Assembly: GCF_021533215.1 (NCBI RefSeq)
Contig: NZ_JAJNKA010000002.1
Span: 237,001-301,000 of the forward strand
Reading direction: 5' to 3'
DNA length: 64,000 bases
DNA from: Portibacter lacus
Lineage (GTDB): Bacteria > Bacteroidota > Bacteroidia > Chitinophagales > Saprospiraceae
Both the position numbers and the translations under genes were made by a program. Shown in pieces: positions 1 to 9,311 of this stretch. Each line of letters starts with the position of its first letter. Position 1 is the first letter of the stretch. The notes beneath the pieces were generated by a model. The model saw only the letters and a list, made by a program, of their open reading frames with translations, was not told the DNA's origin and made no database searches.

Positions 1-89
1 ACATATGGTATAATTTTAAATGTATTCATTCCAATTATCGATAATTCAAAAATATAGAAAGAAGCCAAATTTGAATAAAATTATAAATT

Positions 90-722
90 ATGAAAACCAG
101 ATACACTTTTGTTTTACCATTCATTCTTGTTCTCCATTTTCTAAGTGCCCAAGAATTCACAAATTTCACTTCGCTCTCAATACATGCAGGAGTACAAAAT
201 CCAATAGAATTAGGACACCTTGATTTATATAACGTCAGTTATGGAGATTATTTCGAACCTGGCAATCTATTCGGGATTTCAATCAATAAAGATTGGGGAA
301 AAGCTGCCATTTCCTTTCAAGGCGAATACCTTTACAACCCTATGAATATAGGGAAGTCCAATAAGAACCTCGATCTACATAGTATTAAAATAGATTATAA
401 ATTTTGGTACAATTTCTTGAATCCAGCATCAAGAATGAAACTCAAAGCTGGTACAGGCCTAGGAGTTTTGGGTTTTAAATATCCAGAAAGATCTTATCCT
501 CCAAGGTTTGGACCTGACATAATAGACAATTACCATGTTTACGAAGCATATATTGAATTTTCGTTAGCCTACACAACTGCCCTTAATTTCACCTACAGAA
601 TAAACCATATGATATCCCTTAGTACAACAATAGGAAATGACTTCGTTTATAATTATGGCGATGAGCAAACGGTTCTACTTACCTCTTTTTCAGCCAGTAT
701 AAATTATACCATTTCCAAATAA
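90..722 (+). CDS. Exported outer-membrane barrel-like protein, function unknown
   Basis: This is a 210-residue protein with a clear signal peptide: a basic start, a hydrophobic stretch over residues 6-19 and a likely cut before Gln21. The mature part alternates aromatic/hydrophobic and polar residues, with many Gly, Tyr and Asn, and ends in short amphipathic strands. That pattern suggests a small outer-membrane beta-barrel or a related beta-rich envelope protein. No enzymatic motif is visible. It converges on the malic enzyme gene with about 20 bases between stop codons, so it is probably transcribed alone. The family is not recognised; the barrel call rests on composition and length only. 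Confidence 0.6.
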   Translation: MKTRYTFVLPFILVLHFLSAQEFTNFTSLSIHAGVQNPIELGHLDLYNVSYGDYFEPGNLFGISINKDWGKAAISFQGEYLYNPMNIGKSNKNLDLHSIKIDYKFWYNFLNPASRMKLKAGTGLGVLGFKYPERSYPPRFGPDIIDNYHVYEAYIEFSLAYTTALNFTYRINHMISLSTTIGNDFVYNYGDEQTVLLTSFSASINYTISK

Positions 723-741
723 TATAAGGGAGCCTCCAGCT

Positions 742-1938
742 CTACTTCTTATTATAAGCTGTGCTATCTTCTTCCGCAGCTTTCTTAACTGCAGCCGCTA
801 CTTTGCTTGCAACATCAAAATTTAACGAAGGTGGAATAACCATTTTCGAAAATGGGTATTCGATGCAATCAGCAATAGCGAAGGCGGCTGCCAATTTCAT
901 TTTCGGAGTAATTCTAACTGCTCTTGCATCCAAAGCTCCTCGGAATATTCCAGGAAAACCTAATACATTATTGATTTGATTCGGCATATCGCTTCTTCCT
1001 GTTCCTACGACGACTGCGCCTGCTTCATAAGCATCGCCAGGCCAGATTTCTGGAGTAGGGTTTGCAAGTGCAAACACGATAGGACTCTCCGCCATATTTC
1101 TGATGTCTACTTGACTTAGTATTTCACCTACAGAAACACCGATAAAAACATCTGCATTATGCATCGCATCCTTTAATGAACCTTCTTCATTATTCGGATT
1201 CGTATATTGTATCATTTCTTTCTTCGCGTCGTTAAGATCTTCACGATTTTTGTGAATGATGCCTTTACTATCACACATGATCACTTCTTTCGCAGTTATT
1301 ACATCCTCTTCATCTACGTGATCTGCGCTCTTAAGCAACTTAGCAATTGCAATTCCCGCTGCTCCAGCGCCATTAACGATAATTCGCATTTCTCTTATCG
1401 GCTTCTTAACCACTTTAGAAGCATTAATCAATGCTGCTAAAACCACGATGGCCGTTCCGTGTTGATCATCATGAAAAACAGGAATTCCTAAATCTTGTAA
1501 TGCATTTTCAATAATAAAGCTTCTAGGAGCCGAGATATCTTCTAAGTTAACCCCACCAAAAACTGGAGCAATCATCTTAACTGTTTCGATAATTTTATCT
1601 GCATCTTGAGAATCTACACAAATAGGAAAAGCATCAATACCCGCGAATCGCTTGAATAACATGGCCTTTCCTTCCATCACCGGAATTGCTGCTAATGGTC
1701 CGATATTTCCAAGCCCTAAGACTGCAGATCCATCAGAAACAATAGCTACGGTGTTCCCTTTTATCGTTAGGTCGTAAACCGCTTCCGGGTTCTTCTCAAT
1801 TTCTAAACATGGCCCAGCGACACCTGGAGAATAGACCATCGACAAATCTTCCTTACTTCTTACTTCGATCTTAGGAGTGACTTGAATTTTTCCTTTGTGC
1901 TTCGCGTGAAGCTTAATTGACTCTAAATTGTAATCCAT
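742..1938 (-). CDS. NAD(P)-dependent malic enzyme, short form
   Basis: The enzyme oxidatively decarboxylates malate to pyruvate and CO2 with reduction of NAD(P)+, linking the TCA cycle to pyruvate and NAD(P)H supply in the cytosol. The N-terminal malic domain is visible with MVYSPGVAGPC at residues 34-44, a Lys in EGKAML near residue 91 and FHDDQHGTA at 155-163. The Rossmann nucleotide-binding loop GAGAAG follows at 190-195. At 398 residues it corresponds to the bacterial malic domain pair without the phosphotransacetylase-like domain of MaeB. It lies 9 bases downstream of the helicase-nuclease gene and is probably co-transcribed with it. Cofactor preference cannot be read from the sequence. 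Confidence 0.93.
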   Translation of the reverse strand: MDYNLESIKLHAKHKGKIQVTPKIEVRSKEDLSMVYSPGVAGPCLEIEKNPEAVYDLTIKGNTVAIVSDGSAVLGLGNIGPLAAIPVMEGKAMLFKRFAGIDAFPICVDSQDADKIIETVKMIAPVFGGVNLEDISAPRSFIIENALQDLGIPVFHDDQHGTAIVVLAALINASKVVKKPIREMRIIVNGAGAAGIAIAKLLKSADHVDEEDVITAKEVIMCDSKGIIHKNREDLNDAKKEMIQYTNPNNEEGSLKDAMHNADVFIGVSVGEILSQVDIRNMAESPIVFALANPTPEIWPGDAYEAGAVVVGTGRSDMPNQINNVLGFPGIFRGALDARAVRITPKMKLAAAFAIADCIEYPFSKMVIPPSLNFDVASKVAAAVKKAAEEDSTAYNKK

Positions 1939-1947
1939 TGATTTTTA

Positions 1948-4900
1948 TTATCGTTCCTCTTCCTCAAAATCCTCAAGAGTGGTCTCTAAGGCAAAATTAT
2001 TATTCACAAAGTTACACCATTTACAATCATCTTCGTTACATCCCTTAGAAAATTCCTTATTCTTAATCTTTTGGTAAACTGAAGAGAGTTGTTCTCCTAC
2101 AAATACAATTTCAAAATCACTGACTTCAAATTCCGCTCTTTTGAATTTGTCATCATCAGGCTCCAGATAGTCCATCGTTCCTTTCCTCATCGGCTTTTCC
2201 ATCTTAGGATCAGCATTGAGTAATATTTGATAAAATACGATCTGCCTCCAGTAATCCCCACCTAAATCTTCATCACCTAATGAAGGTTTTAACTTGGGTC
2301 TAGAATTTGCATACTTTCCTGTTTTATAATCAGTTACCTCTATGTGATTCTGATAGATATCCACTCTGTCTAAAACCCCTTTAATAGGAACTCCATTGAA
2401 TTCCGTCAAATCCACTTTGTACTCCACTTTATAATGATGAGGCTTCGACCATTCCCCCACATATTCTGTATAATATGCCTCAAGCGTCCTCTTTCCTAAT
2501 TCTAATAAGTCTGTATATTCTTTCAGTGTATAATGAGATCTAGTTCTATCCATTCCTTTTCCGAAAAAAGCCTGCATATCTTGAACAGGTGGTATTCGTC
2601 TTTCAGGATCTTCCTCTATCTTAATAAAAAATTGCTCAAGAGCAAAGTGCATTGCTTTCCCAAATCCCATATTAGCATTCCTAGCCAGTGGAACTCTTAG
2701 AACACTTTCGAAGTAAAAAGTCAGTGGACATTTCAGATATTTATTCAGATTGGTAACACTTAGACTAAAATTCTCTAAAATCCGATCGACCAAATTAGCA
2801 TCTATTAATTCAATAGGAGATTCTCTATATTTCATTAAATCTGCCTTATACTTAAGAATCTCTTCATTCCCTATATCACATTTCACAAAGTCATCAACGT
2901 GTTCTATTTCTGTTATAAATCTAGATGGCTCTAAGACTTTCCCTTCGTCTGATGCTTCAGCATAACTTATGGATAAATAATTCTTAGCTCTAGTCATCGC
3001 GACAAAAAACAATCTTCGATCATCTTGTACATCGTTCACGTTCGAATCAGGAACCCAATCTTCTGGCAATGTAAACCTGCTGTTGTTACCTCTTTTTGAC
3101 TCCCAGTTTTTACTTTCATTCCTAATCATATAAACCCGATCGAATTCCAATCCTTTCGATCCGTGGGCCGTTAGAAAATTCACACCTTTCTCATTTGAAA
3201 TGATCTTCTCAAAAGGCAATCTAATATCACTATCCTTCATGAGGTCAATGTATTCTAGCAAGTCGGTAAGATTGAGATCTGGTTTCTTGACACTTTCCGC
3301 TTTGAGGAAATCAAAAAATGTATTTACTAATTGTAGCCGCCATACTCGATCCTGAGAATTCATCACAGAATTAATAATATTCCCTTCCGTCAATATTCTT
3401 TCGAATAAAACCTGAAGCGTCATGTTTTTCGAGTAACCTATCCAAGCTTGCATCATTTCATAAACAGTATGCATCTTTTCAGGGTCAGAAACTCCTATTT
3501 TCTTAAGTGTTTCTAATGAGGTAAGAACGCCATCCCAGCTTCTATCATCTTCTTCATCATCTGTTCTTCTAGAACAATAAACAGCAACCTTCCCAACATC
3601 CCTCGCTCGAAGCCCAAAGTACTCATAATGCAAAATCTCGAAAAGCAAGTTATTCGCCGTGTCCAAGAAAGTACCTTCTTGCTCTATATAACTTAAAATA
3701 TTTAAAATCCGCTGAACTTCCGGCGTATCCAGAACATTCAATCTTCGCTTTATATTTAATGGGATTTCATGCAACTCTAGATACTTGACAATGTTTTCTG
3801 CAAAGATGTGCTTTGTATAAATGATTGCTACATCAGATAAATCTTCGCCATTTTGATGAAGTTTAATGATTTCATTTGCGACAAAGATTTCTTCTTGTGT
3901 ATGATTCGGAAAAACCTGAATATGAGGCTTAATCTGGATGTTTTTATCGTTTCGACTTTCTATTAACGCTTTCTTGATTTGCCCATCGAATTCATTGACC
4001 AATCTTTTCGAGTTGTATTCGATTAGCTTCGTAGCACTGTCTAATATGAGTTGGGATGATCGATAGTTGTTTTCAAGAACGACGACATTCGGGTTATACT
4101 TGCTTGCGAATTCTTTAATGTTATCCATATTCGCACCTTGGAAACGGTAGATAGACTGGTCATCATCACCTACCACGAATAAATTAGGATCCTCCCAGAA
4201 AGATGCTAGTAGATTTATTAATTTATTCTGAGATCCATTGGTGTCTTGGTATTCATCGACTAATATGTATTGAAATCTTTCTTGATATTCTAAAAGCAAT
4301 TCAGGTTTTTCTTCAAATTTCTGAATCACCCACAAGATCATATCATTGTAATCAAACCTTTCTTTAGCTGCTAGCAAACGCTCATACTTCTTAAACTCAT
4401 TTAACCCTGCAATCAGCTTTTTTAATTTACCTTCAGCTAGTCTAATTTTATTCCAATTTTGATCTCCTTTTGCATTTTTCCCACTTGCTCTTTTGTATTG
4501 AAAATCAATATTATCTGGATCATTGATTTTCTCGATTTCTCCCTCACAAAAATGGATTAATTCTTGCACGTCCCATCCTTCTTGCTTTATCGTAGAAAAC
4601 AAATCCAGTAATGGTTTTCGCTCATAATAGATATTTCCTTTGAACCGCTTTAGCACGTGATCAGGTGAAAAATCATCAATAATCTTCTTTAAAATTTCTA
4701 CTTGCTCTAACTCTGAAACCGCCTGCAAATCATAGAATCCTCCGAAAAATTCAATATTCTCCTGAATGATCTTAGAGCAGAAAGCATGGAAGGTATAGAT
4801 CGATACATTATAGGCTTCAGGTCCGATAAATTGAAGAAGTCTTTTCCTCATAGCCACTGCACCGGCATCTGTAAAGGTTAGTGCCAAAATATTAGCCGGA

Positions 4901-5100
4901 TTCGTATCCGTCTCTTGAAGAATATAGCCTATTCTCGCTGCTAGAAGTTGGGTTTTCCCAGTTCCTGGACCAGCGATAACCAATACCGCTCCATCAGTTT
5001 GCTGAACAGCTGCCCGCTGAGCATTATTCAATGTTGCAAGTGCCTTTTTGAAATTAGACTGATAGATTGACTTTGGGTCTTGTGAAGATGGTGTCGACAT
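1948..5100 (-). CDS. UvrD/PcrA-type ATP-dependent helicase fused to a RecB-like Fe-S nuclease
   Basis: This 1050-residue cytosolic protein should unwind and cut DNA during repair. Superfamily 1 helicase motifs are seen in order: Walker A GPGTGKT at 44-50, DEYQDT at 282-287, GDDDQSIYRFQGA near 312, NYRSS, LTAHGSKGLEFD and RRLFFVAMTRAKN. The C-terminal 240 residues carry a PD-(D/E)XK nuclease: GVLDRVD followed by EVTDYKTGK. A Cys in LKCPLTFYFE before the nuclease core and three Cys in GCNEDDCKWC after it match the four-Cys Fe-S staple known from AddB-type nucleases. The start is supported by the Walker A position. No AddB/RecC-like partner is next to it; the partner downstream is the malic enzyme. 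Role in repair is family knowledge, not seen here. Confidence 0.9.
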   Translation of the reverse strand: MSTPSSQDPKSIYQSNFKKALATLNNAQRAAVQQTDGAVLVIAGPGTGKTQLLAARIGYILQETDTNPANILALTFTDAGAVAMRKRLLQFIGPEAYNVSIYTFHAFCSKIIQENIEFFGGFYDLQAVSELEQVEILKKIIDDFSPDHVLKRFKGNIYYERKPLLDLFSTIKQEGWDVQELIHFCEGEIEKINDPDNIDFQYKRASGKNAKGDQNWNKIRLAEGKLKKLIAGLNEFKKYERLLAAKERFDYNDMILWVIQKFEEKPELLLEYQERFQYILVDEYQDTNGSQNKLINLLASFWEDPNLFVVGDDDQSIYRFQGANMDNIKEFASKYNPNVVVLENNYRSSQLILDSATKLIEYNSKRLVNEFDGQIKKALIESRNDKNIQIKPHIQVFPNHTQEEIFVANEIIKLHQNGEDLSDVAIIYTKHIFAENIVKYLELHEIPLNIKRRLNVLDTPEVQRILNILSYIEQEGTFLDTANNLLFEILHYEYFGLRARDVGKVAVYCSRRTDDEEDDRSWDGVLTSLETLKKIGVSDPEKMHTVYEMMQAWIGYSKNMTLQVLFERILTEGNIINSVMNSQDRVWRLQLVNTFFDFLKAESVKKPDLNLTDLLEYIDLMKDSDIRLPFEKIISNEKGVNFLTAHGSKGLEFDRVYMIRNESKNWESKRGNNSRFTLPEDWVPDSNVNDVQDDRRLFFVAMTRAKNYLSISYAEASDEGKVLEPSRFITEIEHVDDFVKCDIGNEEILKYKADLMKYRESPIELIDANLVDRILENFSLSVTNLNKYLKCPLTFYFESVLRVPLARNANMGFGKAMHFALEQFFIKIEEDPERRIPPVQDMQAFFGKGMDRTRSHYTLKEYTDLLELGKRTLEAYYTEYVGEWSKPHHYKVEYKVDLTEFNGVPIKGVLDRVDIYQNHIEVTDYKTGKYANSRPKLKPSLGDEDLGGDYWRQIVFYQILLNADPKMEKPMRKGTMDYLEPDDDKFKRAEFEVSDFEIVFVGEQLSSVYQKIKNKEFSKGCNEDDCKWCNFVNNNFALETTLEDFEEEER

Positions 5101-5313
5101 ATTCTAGTATAGTTTTAAAATATAAGTTGCAAGGTATAAAAAATGATAATGAATTTGCTTTCAGAAGGATTCTGGATTACAGTAATAAAACTTCAAACTA
5201 CTTTTTTACCTTTTACAGGTCACATTTCTCACTTTACTCGCTCCTTTGAATATAAACCTTTAACTTCATTAAACCAGATCAGCCATTGATCATAACCTTT
5301 TAAATAAACTAAT

Positions 5314-6036
5314 ATGACTTATTTAGCACTCTTTATAGGTTTAGTAATTGGATTTCTAATTGCGGCTTATTTATTTCAAAAATCAAAAACACCCAACCAT
5401 CTTATGAATAATGACTTGACTCCCGAAGAGATTGAGAAGATTATGAAAGGATTAACTGATGAAAATAGTGAATACTATATCTACAAACCTGGTACTAAGC
5501 TAAAAAGACGATTCGAAAGTATAATGGATTTTGTTTTATCAGACTTAAACAGTGAAACAAAAAAAATCATCCTCGACGATCCGATTAATTTTAATACAGC
5601 TATTGCATTAATCGCGATGGGTGAAACAGATAGGAATCCAGATTTCAAGCCTAGTCCAGAATGGATAGAAAAACAAAGATCTAGAATCCAAAAAGAAGAA
5701 AGTTATACTTTCCCAGAATTAGGTGCTAAAAAATGCCCTCCACCAGAAGGTGGTGGGCATGAAGCATTCGATATAGAAAGAATGGAAGCACCATGGTGGA
5801 CTTGGTTTTTAAACAAGTACATTAATGTCTTGCATAATTACGATACAGATATAATAGGAGAACTTAATAATAACAGATTAATTAAGCCATCTATTAAAAA
5901 TCGATTCTTCACCCAATTCGAAAAACCTTCAGATATCGGTGATGATGGAGCTCAATTTGCTTTAATAATCAAGCTAACCAACACAAAAACTAAAGAAGAA
6001 ATTCTGATTAAATACTATTTAGCTTTCAAGGATTAA
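5314..6036 (+). CDS. Membrane-anchored protein of unknown function upstream of CHAT gene
   Basis: The 240-residue product begins with one hydrophobic segment (about residues 3-20) followed by a hydrophilic body, so it is probably an N-terminally anchored membrane protein. The body contains a short CPPPEGGGHE stretch near residue 145 and a WWTWF aromatic cluster near 162. I recognise no family. The stop is 18 bases before the start of the TPR-CHAT gene on the same strand, so the two are probably one operon and may work together. A 12-bp-arm inverted repeat lies inside the gene at 5733-5760. Confidence 0.65.
   Translation: MTYLALFIGLVIGFLIAAYLFQKSKTPNHLMNNDLTPEEIEKIMKGLTDENSEYYIYKPGTKLKRRFESIMDFVLSDLNSETKKIILDDPINFNTAIALIAMGETDRNPDFKPSPEWIEKQRSRIQKEESYTFPELGAKKCPPPEGGGHEAFDIERMEAPWWTWFLNKYINVLHNYDTDIIGELNNNRLIKPSIKNRFFTQFEKPSDIGDDGAQFALIIKLTNTKTKEEILIKYYLAFKD
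5733..5760. repeat. GC-rich imperfect hairpin inside the 5314-6036 gene
   Basis: Two 12-base arms (5733-5744 and 5749-5760) are reverse complements apart from one T-T mismatch, with a 4-base AGAA loop. It is strikingly GC-rich for its surroundings and encodes a CPPPEGGGHE stretch. No T-run follows, so it is not a simple terminator. It may only be a by-product of the Pro/Gly codons. Confidence 0.5.
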
Positions 6037-6054
6037 TAGTATTTTAACCTTCAC

Positions 6055-8706
6055 ATGGTTAGATTGTCTTGTACATATTTTTTTATTCTACTTACCGTTT
6101 TACTTTCTGGTCAAGATTGTGGAGGTTATTGTAATAACATTGCCTTTGCTAAAAATTTTGAAATCGTAAATCCTGAACGCATTTTAGAATGTAATTGTAC
6201 TGACAACGTCGCTTTAAAACTTGATACATTCTTCAGTGTTGCTGTTCAAGAAGAAGATATAATTTCCCAGAAATTGATCCTTAATCAAATGGAAAATGTA
6301 TTAAGTTTTAATAGAGACAATCCGACCACAAGCACTAATTTTTCACAATATATATTCAATACTGGCTTATACAATAAGCACATCAACAACCTCGATCTTG
6401 CAGAGAAAAAATACAATGAAGTTGTTTCCAATTTGAAAAATTCCTATAAAAATGATCCTCAAAGAGCTGAGCTACTCAGTCTAGCATTACAGCAACTTGC
6501 AGAGATTTCAACATCAAGATCAAATTTTCAAAAATCAATTAATCATCTTGAATATTCAATTGACCTAGAAAAGAAAAGAGTAGAAGGGACAAGTCAAAGA
6601 CCGGTTACATACTCAATGTTAAGTAGAATAGGTGTTAACTACTCTATGATGGGAAAGGGAGAGGAAGCATTAAGATATTTTAGGCTTGGTACAGAACCAA
6701 TGAAAGAAGCGGTCTCCCATTTATCACCTGAAAGAATCAAAAGTTTAGCTTATATTTTCATCGGCTATTTCAATCTTGAATTAGAAGAAACGCTCAAATT
6801 AAAAAAGAACAAAGAATCATATGAGTTACTAAATATCATTTCTAAGATTCAACAACCTAATCATCCTAGAAACAAGGCTATTAATCTGCTTAAAGCTAAA
6901 TATTTCACTAACTCTAACAATCAAGACTCCGCTTCTTATTATTACAAACTTAGTAAAGACAGCATCTTCGCCTCCGAAAACAATACGACGGAGAAACTAA
7001 ATTACTACACCAATTATGCAATATTCTGCGAAACATTCAAGAGCCCCGAAGACGCACTTCTATCATTAGATACAGCTATTTTTTATGGTGACCACCTTCT
7101 AGCAACAAGTACGAAATGGTCAAGGAACATGATCCATGCTAAATCAGAGAAGATTCGGTTGTTGCACCAATTAGGCAGAAGCAATGAAGCATTAAATCTT
7201 ATTTCTCTATTTGCTAAAGAGATTAACCAACGACTCTCTGGGGCCGTAATTTTCGAAGATCATATTAATCACATTAATGAGTTCTACCCTATTTTTGAAA
7301 TTGGACTTAACATCATCGAAAAGGAGTTTCCTGAAAAGATACATCTCGCATTCGATATCATCGAATGTACTAAGTCATTAAGTCTATACAAATCTTCTCT
7401 GCTTACTCAAAATTCAAAGAACTCCAATCAAGATAGTTTAATCTTAAAATTCAAGACTCTTAATGCATTAGCTAGCCAATATTTACTGAATCAAGCTAGA
7501 GGAGATTCTACGATAGAGACCAGCAACAATCTTTATGATACTCATAAGATGATTGCAGAGATTAAAGGGAAACTATTAGAAGAAAGTCCTTTCCCAAAAC
7601 CATTATCTATTTCTGATTATCAAAGCAACATTGACCGAAATAAAACACATATTTTAAGTTTTTCAGGAGCAGATCATTACTACTTTCTGAGCATAGAATC
7701 TAATAAGACTAAACTAGTCAAAGTTGAAAATACAGAATTGGATAGTCTATTGAAAAAGTATATTACTGAAATTTCAACCTTCCAAAACAATCTGTTTCAA
7801 GAAAGCTCAGAGAAAATAGGTGTTTTGCTAAATAAGGTCTTAAGTGATACTAAGAAAGAAATCATCTTTTCTGGAGACGGCTACCTTGATTTAATTCCTA
7901 TCGAAAGTATCATCATGCCAGATGGAAATTTCTTATTAAACAAAAAGTGCATTTCTTATTCTCCATCGGCTAAAATCCAACATTTATTCAATACAGGATT
8001 GCCATCTGAAAAATTAAAAACGGCGATTTTCAGACCAAGTTTTAATGATGATGTCATGCCGCTAGAATATGCTGAAAAAGAATGTGCTGCCATATTGAAA
8101 TTAATGAATGGAGAGCTTTTCGAAAATGGTGCTGCATCCAAGGATTTATTTTTAACGGAAAGTGAGCAATTCGATATTCTACATCTTGCAACTCATGCGA
8201 AATCTATCAATGATGATCCTTCGAAATCGTATATCAATTTCACAGATTCTAAGCTGTATTTTAATGAGATAAGATCTATGATTCTAGGAACAGAGCTCGT
8301 TTGTCTTTCTGCGTGTGAAACAAATTCAGGACTTAACTTTAATGGGGAAGGTGTTCAGAGTTTAGCAAGAAATTTTATTGCCTCAGGAGCTAAGTCTGTC
8401 GTTTCTAGTCTTTGGCAGATTTCAGATCAAACAACATCGGAGATCACGATATCATTCTACAAATATCTAAGCAAAGGATATTCTAAAGCAGAAGCATTAC
8501 AAAAATCAAAAATTGATTTTCTAGAGCATCATCCCGACGATGGAATGCATCCCTATTATTGGGCGGGGTTGGTTCTTACAGGAAATTCAGACGCGATAAC
8601 TAGTAATAATAAGTGGAAATATTTACTGGGCGGTTCTGTTCTAATATTTTTTATAGGACTTACAGCTTTCAAGCAGTTCACTAAAATAAGTAAGAAAGCT
8701 TCTTAA
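6055..8706 (+). CDS. Exported TPR-CHAT domain peptidase-like protein
   Basis: The product is 883 residues: a signal peptide (1-19, before QDCGGYC), a helical repeat region rich in TPR-like pairs (about 80-430), then a C-terminal CHAT domain (about 540-845) and a single transmembrane segment near 857-875 with a short basic tail. CHAT is a caspase-like cysteine peptidase fold; the expected dyad is present, His714 in HLATHA and Cys754 in CLSACETNSG, followed by GEGVQSLARNF and the conserved HPYYWAGLVLTG ending. The layout predicts a protein in the periplasm anchored by its C-terminal helix. It follows the unknown membrane protein by 18 bases and converges on a sigma/anti-sigma-like pair. Its substrate is unknown. 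Confidence 0.88.
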   Translation: MVRLSCTYFFILLTVLLSGQDCGGYCNNIAFAKNFEIVNPERILECNCTDNVALKLDTFFSVAVQEEDIISQKLILNQMENVLSFNRDNPTTSTNFSQYIFNTGLYNKHINNLDLAEKKYNEVVSNLKNSYKNDPQRAELLSLALQQLAEISTSRSNFQKSINHLEYSIDLEKKRVEGTSQRPVTYSMLSRIGVNYSMMGKGEEALRYFRLGTEPMKEAVSHLSPERIKSLAYIFIGYFNLELEETLKLKKNKESYELLNIISKIQQPNHPRNKAINLLKAKYFTNSNNQDSASYYYKLSKDSIFASENNTTEKLNYYTNYAIFCETFKSPEDALLSLDTAIFYGDHLLATSTKWSRNMIHAKSEKIRLLHQLGRSNEALNLISLFAKEINQRLSGAVIFEDHINHINEFYPIFEIGLNIIEKEFPEKIHLAFDIIECTKSLSLYKSSLLTQNSKNSNQDSLILKFKTLNALASQYLLNQARGDSTIETSNNLYDTHKMIAEIKGKLLEESPFPKPLSISDYQSNIDRNKTHILSFSGADHYYFLSIESNKTKLVKVENTELDSLLKKYITEISTFQNNLFQESSEKIGVLLNKVLSDTKKEIIFSGDGYLDLIPIESIIMPDGNFLLNKKCISYSPSAKIQHLFNTGLPSEKLKTAIFRPSFNDDVMPLEYAEKECAAILKLMNGELFENGAASKDLFLTESEQFDILHLATHAKSINDDPSKSYINFTDSKLYFNEIRSMILGTELVCLSACETNSGLNFNGEGVQSLARNFIASGAKSVVSSLWQISDQTTSEITISFYKYLSKGYSKAEALQKSKIDFLEHHPDDGMHPYYWAGLVLTGNSDAITSNNKWKYLLGGSVLIFFIGLTAFKQFTKISKKAS

Positions 8707-8723
8707 TATTGAATGGTCACAAT

Positions 8724-9311
8724 TTATTCGGGCAATGCAATCCAAGTCTTAATCTTCTGAACTCGTTTATATTTTATATGGTCTTCTGATAGACTTGGCA
8801 GGTAGAAAAGCGCACTATCTCTTTCGCCTGCATTCAGGAACACCTCCGTTAACCAATAATTCCGGGTCGTTAAGTCTAAGGTATTTATGCTTTTTATTTG
8901 TGATGTCGCTTTATCAAGATCATCAGAATTTTTCCATTCTGCTATTGCTGAAGATAGAGAATCCATGCTTCCTCGCGTAATGGGCCAAATAGGCTCTGTG
9001 TATACTTCAGCGAAAAGCTCATTATTTCCTTGGCTACTTGCACTAAAAAAATAGATCGCTAAAGCACCCACGCCAAGTGCGACAATTAGCCAGATCCATT
9101 TCGATAATGAAAAGCTTCTTCGACTTTCATTTTCTAATGTTTCACGCATATCTATTTCCAATAAACCCTTAGATAGCTCTCGAGCTAGTAAGTAGTTATC
9201 GTAACGTTCTTTCAGCATTTTATTGGTAGCAAGTTCACTTTCGAATGCCACCAAACTATTACCGCTTAGCTCGCCATCTAAATATGCTTGTATTTTTTCG
9301 TCAGTTGTCAT
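8724..9311 (-). CDS. Anti-sigma-like single-pass membrane protein
   Basis: The 195-residue protein has a cytosolic N-terminal part (about 1-70) starting with DEKIQAYLDGELSG, which resembles the first helix of anti-sigma factors. One transmembrane helix (about 72-90, WIWLIVALGVGALAIYFF) and an extracytoplasmic helical domain of about 100 residues follow. The zinc-binding HxxxCxxC motif of classical ZAS anti-sigma factors is absent. It overlaps the preceding sigma-factor gene by 4 bases (ATGA type), which implies translational coupling and a partner role. It ends 18 bases from the stop of the convergent CHAT gene. The anti-sigma role is inferred from context and topology. Confidence 0.65.
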   Translation of the reverse strand: MTTDEKIQAYLDGELSGNSLVAFESELATNKMLKERYDNYLLARELSKGLLEIDMRETLENESRRSFSLSKWIWLIVALGVGALAIYFFSASSQGNNELFAEVYTEPIWPITRGSMDSLSSAIAEWKNSDDLDKATSQIKSINTLDLTTRNYWLTEVFLNAGERDSALFYLPSLSEDHIKYKRVQKIKTWIALPE

